From the NCBI GenBank assembly GCA_039566865.1, contig CM076944.1:5850501-5914500 (forward strand): a DNA stretch of 64,000 bases, in the 5' to 3' direction. Positions within the stretch are counted from its first letter, which is position 1. Every line of letters begins with the position of its first letter. Positions 58,978-64,000 of the stretch are shown here, piece by piece. The notes below the pieces were generated by a model. It searched no databases and had not been told where the DNA came from. It saw nothing but the letters and a program-made list of their open reading frames with translations. This DNA comes from Aurelia coerulea (taxonomy: Eukaryota; Cnidaria; Scyphozoa; Semaeostomeae; Ulmaridae). The translations under genes were made by a program, and so were the position numbers.

Positions 58978-59111
58978 GGGTTTACTATAGTGGATTATTT
59001 GATAAGATAAAAAGTGAAAACATGAAAAATGATCAAATTTTGATGATATTACAAAACCAAGGAAATATCTTTACGTACATTGCATTGGTGACAAGGAACG
59101 AATTATTTCTA

Positions 59112-60633
59112 ACGGGCGAGCCAGAAAAACGTTTCCACTTTGAAATTTCATAGCACCAAGAGTAATTGGTGGATTGGCATGCAATGAGTTCTGCCCATAT
59201 ATTAGAAACCACTTTATAACAAACATCAGGCTGATCTTTTTATTTAATCCATATTTAAAGTTGGTATTTACAACAGTAATGAGAAAAGTATTCATTCAAA
59301 CCAACTATTTACAAAAAAAATACTTTATACAAACATTAGCGGCATATTTTGCAGGTGCATTTGTCTCCAGCCCTGTGTTTGATCCTGTTTTTGAAAGCCG
59401 AAAGTGTTGGCTCATTTTTGACACTATCATCGAGGGTGTTCCAGAGGAAACTCCTTCTTGAGGACAATGGTTCTTGCCCAAAGCCTGGTGTCTTTATTTG
59501 TGGCAATTTGCATGGATACGTATCCTTAAAAGTTACATATTTCTTTGCATGTAATTCCCAAGCGATGGGTTGATATGATTCATTGACTTGTAGATTTTCT
59601 GTCATTCATTTCTGCAAGTTTCTAAAATGTATGCCAAAGCTGCCACCTCAAGTGAGCAATATTTCAAAGAAACATTCGTATTCTATATGGAGGATCCGAA
59701 GAGCACACCTCTTTGTTGTGAGAAATGGTGCCCTCGTGCAAGGAACTTCTCAGCCTGATCTCATGAAGGTTTTATAGGAGGATCCCAGATAAATAAAAAG
59801 TAGACAATCTTTTGCTTAAATCAGGTGCAAATTTTTTTAGAAATTCCATGCAAAAGCATCTGCACCTATACTTGGCATGTATGCTGTGGTTGACTAAACT
59901 TGGAGAGAATGCTTCGTAACGAGAACATACTGTTTGATAGTGTTTCTTCTGGGCTCTCTTCGAAGATTTAAGTTGAAATCACTGAAGGTTTCTTAACCAT
60001 ATTAAAAGAAACCTTTCAGCCTGTTTCCAGATTAATACCCTTTTATAAGAAACTAAACAGGCTGTTTTGCAGGTTCTTATTGTAGCCGAAAGAATGAAGT
60101 ATTTTTGTAAATTTTCTCGTGTTTTGATGAGCACTGGTTGAATATAGGTAGGTAACTTCAACTTTACGAAGATTTCATGCTTGCGAAATGCCTGAAAACG
60201 CACGAAGCACTTGATCAAATCTTTAAAAAATCCTGGCACAGAACAACAAAAAAGTACATTTTTAGAGAGATTTCGTCTGCAGATTTATTGCCATGGGATT
60301 AACAATCTTCATTATTTGTTTGAAATCTATTTCTTATAACTTCTGGGAGAGGTGAAATGCACTTGTGTCCTGTCCTGTATGAGGAGATTCCTTATTATTT
60401 GATCAAGTGTTTTGGGCCCATTTCAAGTTATTTTGCAACACCATGACATTTTGGTAAAGTAGAATTTACCTATGTATTCCAAAGAAATATTTCAATGCTC
60501 ATGAAAACACGAGAAAAAGTAAAAGAATACTTCAATCTCTTGGTTATCAAGCAGAACTAGATTCATTGCAATCCATCAAATACTCTTGGTGCCATGAATT
60601 TTCGAAAGCGAGAACTTTTTTTAGCTCACGCGG
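59112..60633. mobile_element. TA element (CGGGCGAGC / CCGCGTGAGC ends)
   Basis: The left ACGGGCGAGCCAGAAAAACG and the inverse of the right ...GCTCACGCGG pair. Inside both, AATTTCATAGCACCAAGAGT / AATTCATGGCACCAAGAGT pair inverted, flanked by TA. It contains a LINE ORF2 tail. Confidence 0.7.
59336..59605 (-). pseudogene. LINE ORF2 C-terminal fragment
   Basis: The frame ends RRSFLWNTLDDSVKNEPTLS, then AFKNRIKHR and CTCKIC. F-x-W-N-x-L...SFK+..K and a CxCxxC tail are typical of jockey/CR1-type reverse transcriptases. It is 5'-truncated. Confidence 0.7.
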
Positions 60634-60646
60634 TAGACATAGCATA

Positions 60647-62105
60647 CCAGGTGTCCCAAAAGAGTATGGAACAGATTTGGTTGGGTACAGCGATGTAAAT
60701 TTAGCTTTAATCAATGACTAATTACTCTCAGAATGTTCCTCGATAGTTGATTTGAATATAGATTAAAAAGAATACAGATTTGATTGGGTAAAGCGATGTA
60801 AATTTAGCTTTAATCAATGACTAATTACTCTCAAAATGTTCCTCGGTAGTTGATTTGAATATAGATTAAAAAGAATACAAATTTGATTGGGTAAAGCGAT
60901 GTAAATTTAGCTTTAATCAATGACTAATTACTCTCAAAATGTTCCTCGATAGTTGATTTGAATATAGGTTACAAAGAATACAGATTTGATTGGGTACAGC
61001 GATGTGAATTTAGCTTTAATCAATGACTAATTACTCTCAAAATGTTCCTCGATAGTTGATTTGAATATAGATTAAAAAGAAGACAGATTTGATTGGGTAA
61101 AGCGATGTAAATTTAGCTTTAATCAATGACTAATTACTCTCAAAATGTTCCTCGATAGTTGATTTGAATATAGGTTAAAAAGAATAGAGATTTGATTGGG
61201 TACAGCGATGTGAATTTAGCTTTAATCAATGACTAATTACTCTCAAAATGTTCCTCGATAGTTGATTTGAATATAAATCAAAAATAATACAGATTTGATT
61301 GGATACAGCGATGTAAATTTAGCTTTAATCAATGACTAATTACTCTCAAAATGTTCCTCGATAGTTGATTTGAATATGAATTAAAAAGAATACAGATTTG
61401 ATTGGGTACAGCGATGTAAATTTAAGAAGAAAATGAGAGGAAAAGAAGAAATTAATGTAATTGATGTAATTGATTAATGATTAATGATTGATGTAATTAA
61501 TTGATTGATATAATTTGAGAAGAAAATGTGTAAGTGTAAGTGTGTTTTAAATAATGGTTTTCAAACTCAAAACTCAATATAGGTATGAAGCTACCTTAGT
61601 ACAATTTGATGTAAATTTAGCTTTAATCAATGACTAATTACTCTCAAAATGTTCCTCGATAGTTGATTTGAATATAGATTAAAAAGAATGCAGATTGGTT
61701 GGATACAGCGATGTGAATTTAGCTTTAATCAATGACTAATTACTCTCAAAATGTTCCTCGATAGTTGATTTGAATATAGATTAAAAAGAATACAGATTGG
61801 TTGGATACAGCGATGTGAATTTAGCTTTAATCAATGGCTAATTATTCTCAAAATGTTCCTCGATAGTTAACTTAACTCAAGAATTTGTTCAGGCCAAAAG
61901 GCCAAAAATCTTGTTTGCAGGTGGATACAAATTTGAGCTTTCAAGATTAATATGTCTGCTATCAAAGCACCAATACCAACAAACGAGGTATCTGTGCTCA
62001 AGTCAATTATTGAGGAACATTTTGAGAGCGATTAGCCATCAATTAAAGCTAAAATCGCATCGCTGGAGCCAACTAAATCCGTCTAAATTCTTTTGGGACA
62101 CCCGG
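60647..62105. mobile_element. TA element expanded by an internal minisatellite
   Basis: It runs from CCAGGTGTCCCAAAAGAGTA to TTCTTTTGGGACACCCGG, flanked by TA. The right end (61870-62105) matches the right arm of 58244-58855 (ATCAAAGCACCAATACCAAC, AACGAGGTATCT). The left arm has been amplified into a tandem array. Confidence 0.85.
60691..61870. repeat. 103-bp tandem repeat, about 11 units
   Basis: CGATGT(A/G)AATTTAGCTTTA recurs at 60691, 60794, 60897, 61000, 61103, 61206, 61309 and 61412, exactly 103 bp apart, then at about 61607, 61709 and 61811 after an unrelated AT-rich break (61427-61600). Each unit is a segment of the element's own terminal arm. Confidence 0.92.
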
Positions 62106-62233
62106 TATTGTGAAATCTTGAAATAACTGTGGATTTGCAGGAATTTCGCTTTCAGAAGCTACCTGGTTCTGAAGCATCCTGTTTCGGTGCACTCGACTAG
62201 AAGTAGAAATAATTCCTTTAAAATTCTACTTAC

Positions 62234-63800
62234 TTGCTCAGACCACATATTTGTTTCTCCTCCCAAAATCTGCTTGACGTAATCGCTGCTCAAATTGAAA
62301 TGCTTGACAAATTTACCAGGGTTCAAATTATACTGCAATTGCCACTGTTTATACGGAGAACACCAGTTATTACCATCAGCTACCCAAGAACCAAACCCGC
62401 AATCAAGATACGTATGATCGTAATTACTCAGAATTACTTTAAAACCATTCGCCAATATGTTCGGTATCGATTTATCCGTCGCTACATTCCACAGTTGGAT
62501 AATATACGTCTTGTTATTTAAATATTTCGTTAGGTATTTCTCTTCGGTCATCTTGCTGGACCATACAATCAACGGAATCTCTAGTTTACTTTGTGCTTTA
62601 AATTTCTTTTCAGCTGCGACTAGAAAGATGTTCCAGAGGTCCATGAAATCATCGAAAGTCCGGGTTTTATTCATCGACTTCATCCAATCGATGATTGGCT
62701 GTGATGTGTTCCAGCAGCCAATGTTGACTTCGTCGCCTCCAAAGTGGAAAAGATCCGGACTGAACTTTGCAAGGTAATCATTATAAATTGATTCAAGGAT
62801 TTTATATGTGTTGTCATTTAATGGGTTCAACTGTCCACATGGTGGCTCTACGCAGTAATTTTGCCATGGTTTTTGATTAACACAAAATGCCGTCGTTCCC
62901 AAGCCTGCACCTTCACTCCATTGCCATCCGTTTCCTGCATGGGCTGGTTGGTCAAACTCGGGCAAAACGCGTATCCCGCGAACTTGTGCGTGATCAACGA
63001 TTCGTTTGACGTCCTCCACGCTGTAAATCTGTCTCTCGGAATACGCCCCGTAATAAGTCATGTTCGGTTGTTGCTTGATGGCTATTGGAAAGCTATGCGT
63101 ATCTGTAATATGCCAGTGAAAAGTATTCAATTTATTGTAAGACATTGCATCGAGCAGTTTGAGTATGCTCTTGACAGAAAAGAAATTACGGCTCGTATCA
63201 AGCATAAGTCCACGGTAAGGAAAAGCAGGGCTATCAGCTATATCTGCACTGGAAACAATTTGCAGAGAATCACTTAACATGTCATAGCTAATAAGCTGAC
63301 TCAATGTTTCTAAAGCATGGCGTGCACCGTAAAATGTATCAGCATTTATATTGACGCTAACGATATTTTTCTGTGTGGTGATCTGTAACTCGTACGCCTC
63401 TGATGTTGATAGTGTTAGCTTGGTCTCTTGTGATTTGAGGGTGATTTTGATCTGTACTTTATTTGATTTGGGCTCTTCGTTACATAGAGATGGATCTATG
63501 GCGGTTGAATCCTTGGTGCATATTTCTTTGGTTATATTGAGGAATATATTGAATGCTCGCTTTACGAAATTTGAACATTCAGAATTCTTGCAGACAACTT
63601 GATTTAGTAGAATGTTGCTTGGGATGATGGACACTGTATTTTTGCCGATGATCGACTTCGTGCGAGGTCTGGGCCATAAGCTGGCATATTGTCCACATGT
63701 CGTTTTGCAAGTGGTCAGCAACTGGCTTCGTTGCATGGGGATACCACTTCCCTTGATGCATTGGTTATTTGCGCATGTGTAAGACCATGGTGAAAATGAC
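62234..63800 (-). CDS. GH20 beta-N-acetylhexosaminidase, catalytic exon
   Basis: This exon encodes 522 residues of a secreted glycoside hydrolase family 20 enzyme that removes terminal GlcNAc from chitooligosaccharides or glycans. It begins after an acceptor (TTTCAG) at 63801, completing a split codon. WSYTCANNQC then TCKTTCG and LWPRP form the N-terminal domain; the ATG at 63736 is internal. The GH20 barrel follows: PYRGLMLDTSRNFF, then NTFHWHITDTHSFP, GIRVLPEFDQPAHAG, and LFHFGGDEVNIGCW with the catalytic Asp-Glu pair at residues 335-336 counted from that ATG (near 62730). Later W and Y sugar contacts (LIVWSS, IIQLW) are present. The exon ends at GGETNMWSEQ with donor GTAAGT and joins 54667. 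The total visible length is 589 residues, near full length, so only the signal peptide region is missing. The Cys pattern and ending resemble chitinolytic rather than lysosomal HEXA/HEXB enzymes. Confidence 0.95.
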
Positions 63801-64000
63801 CTGAAATTTGTGAAAAGAAAATTTGAAGAAAATTAGTTGCAACAAAAATATATTCAAACAAGTCTTGTCAAGCGTTGCGATGAATCAGAATCTCTGAATA
63901 TTGTAAGCATGCCCTTTAACAGAAAGTGCGACAAACGAATTTTTCATCGAAACGTTTCACTGAAAAATTTCGAGTGCATTCTTGTTTCTTCTCTCTCGAT
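63801..64000 (-). other. Start of upstream hexosaminidase intron
   Basis: The acceptor is AT-rich and ends TTTCAG. I see no convincing signal-peptide exon in the remaining 200 bases; a short ATG frame near 63950 lacks a hydrophobic core. Confidence 0.6.

Larger units (their letters stand above)
54668..62233 (-). other. 7.6-kb hexosaminidase intron packed with elements
   Basis: The donor GTAAGT (62233-62228 on the minus strand) and the acceptor CATAG (54668 side) define a phase-0 intron. Nearly all of it from 55020 on can be assigned to inverted-repeat elements, a SINE, LINE tails and a minisatellite. Confidence 0.88.

Noticed and set aside
60691..61870. CRISPR-like regular repeat
   Set aside because: Units are contiguous 103-bp repeats with no spacers, inside a eukaryotic transposon.
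62861..63277. 138-residue plus-strand open frame
   Set aside because: Antisense shadow of the hexosaminidase catalytic exon.
63900..63960. Signal-peptide exon of the hexosaminidase
   Set aside because: The short ATG frame has no hydrophobic core and no clear donor.

Overview
The window is AT-rich, intron-bearing animal DNA that uses the standard code. It holds four recognisable protein genes, two of them only partly contained, and the rest is mostly transposon-derived. Long introns, single-exon PTB genes, a chitinase-type hexosaminidase, CR1/jockey-like LINE fragments and a very high load of short inverted-repeat elements point to an aquatic invertebrate. The LINE reverse transcriptase reads like elements common in cnidarians, but that placement is tentative.

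Genes. (1) EXOSC4/RRP41, an RNA exosome ring subunit, on the + strand: its last two exons lie at 1-228 and 10769-11125, with a phase-0 intron of 10.5 kb between them; the 5' part is outside the window. (2) A single-exon PTB/PID-domain protein, 21359-22117 (+). (3) A second, diverged single-exon PTB/PID-domain protein, 40671-41570 (-), facing the first. (4) A GH20 beta-N-acetylhexosaminidase of the chitooligosaccharidolytic type on the - strand: a large catalytic exon at 62234-63800 and a terminal exon at 54464-54667, separated by a 7.6 kb phase-0 intron; the signal-peptide end is outside the window. The four genes do not form an operon or an obvious pathway; only the two PTB genes look related to each other.

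Mobile DNA. I could define many elements by terminal inverted repeats together with target-site duplications (TSDs). They are: (a) a family with G-homopolymer ends and 8-bp TSDs (4939, 12553, 15606, 25902, 27131, 30140); (b) mariner-like elements with CCGGGTG-type ends and TA TSDs (17301, 35449, 36550, 49427, 52754, 52909, 58244, 59112, 60647); (c) elements with 9-bp TSDs (11749, 18624, 28472); (d) elements flanked by TTAA (2888, 43816); (e) hAT-like elements (13169 and a tandem dimer at 43175-49198); (f) 5'-truncated LINE copies and tRNA-derived SINEs.

Layout. 229-10768 is the EXOSC4 intron, filled with a 187-bp tandem array, LINE tails, SINEs and inverted-repeat elements. 11126-21358, 22118-40670 and 41571-54463 are intergenic and mostly repeats. 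54668-62233 is the hexosaminidase intron, which holds a row of mariner-like elements, one of which has grown internally into a 103-bp minisatellite. The most striking architecture is deep nesting: at 43147-49206 (TA element, then hAT dimer, then TTAA element) and at 52754-54334 (up to three levels). Several insertions can be checked against an uninterrupted copy elsewhere in the window.
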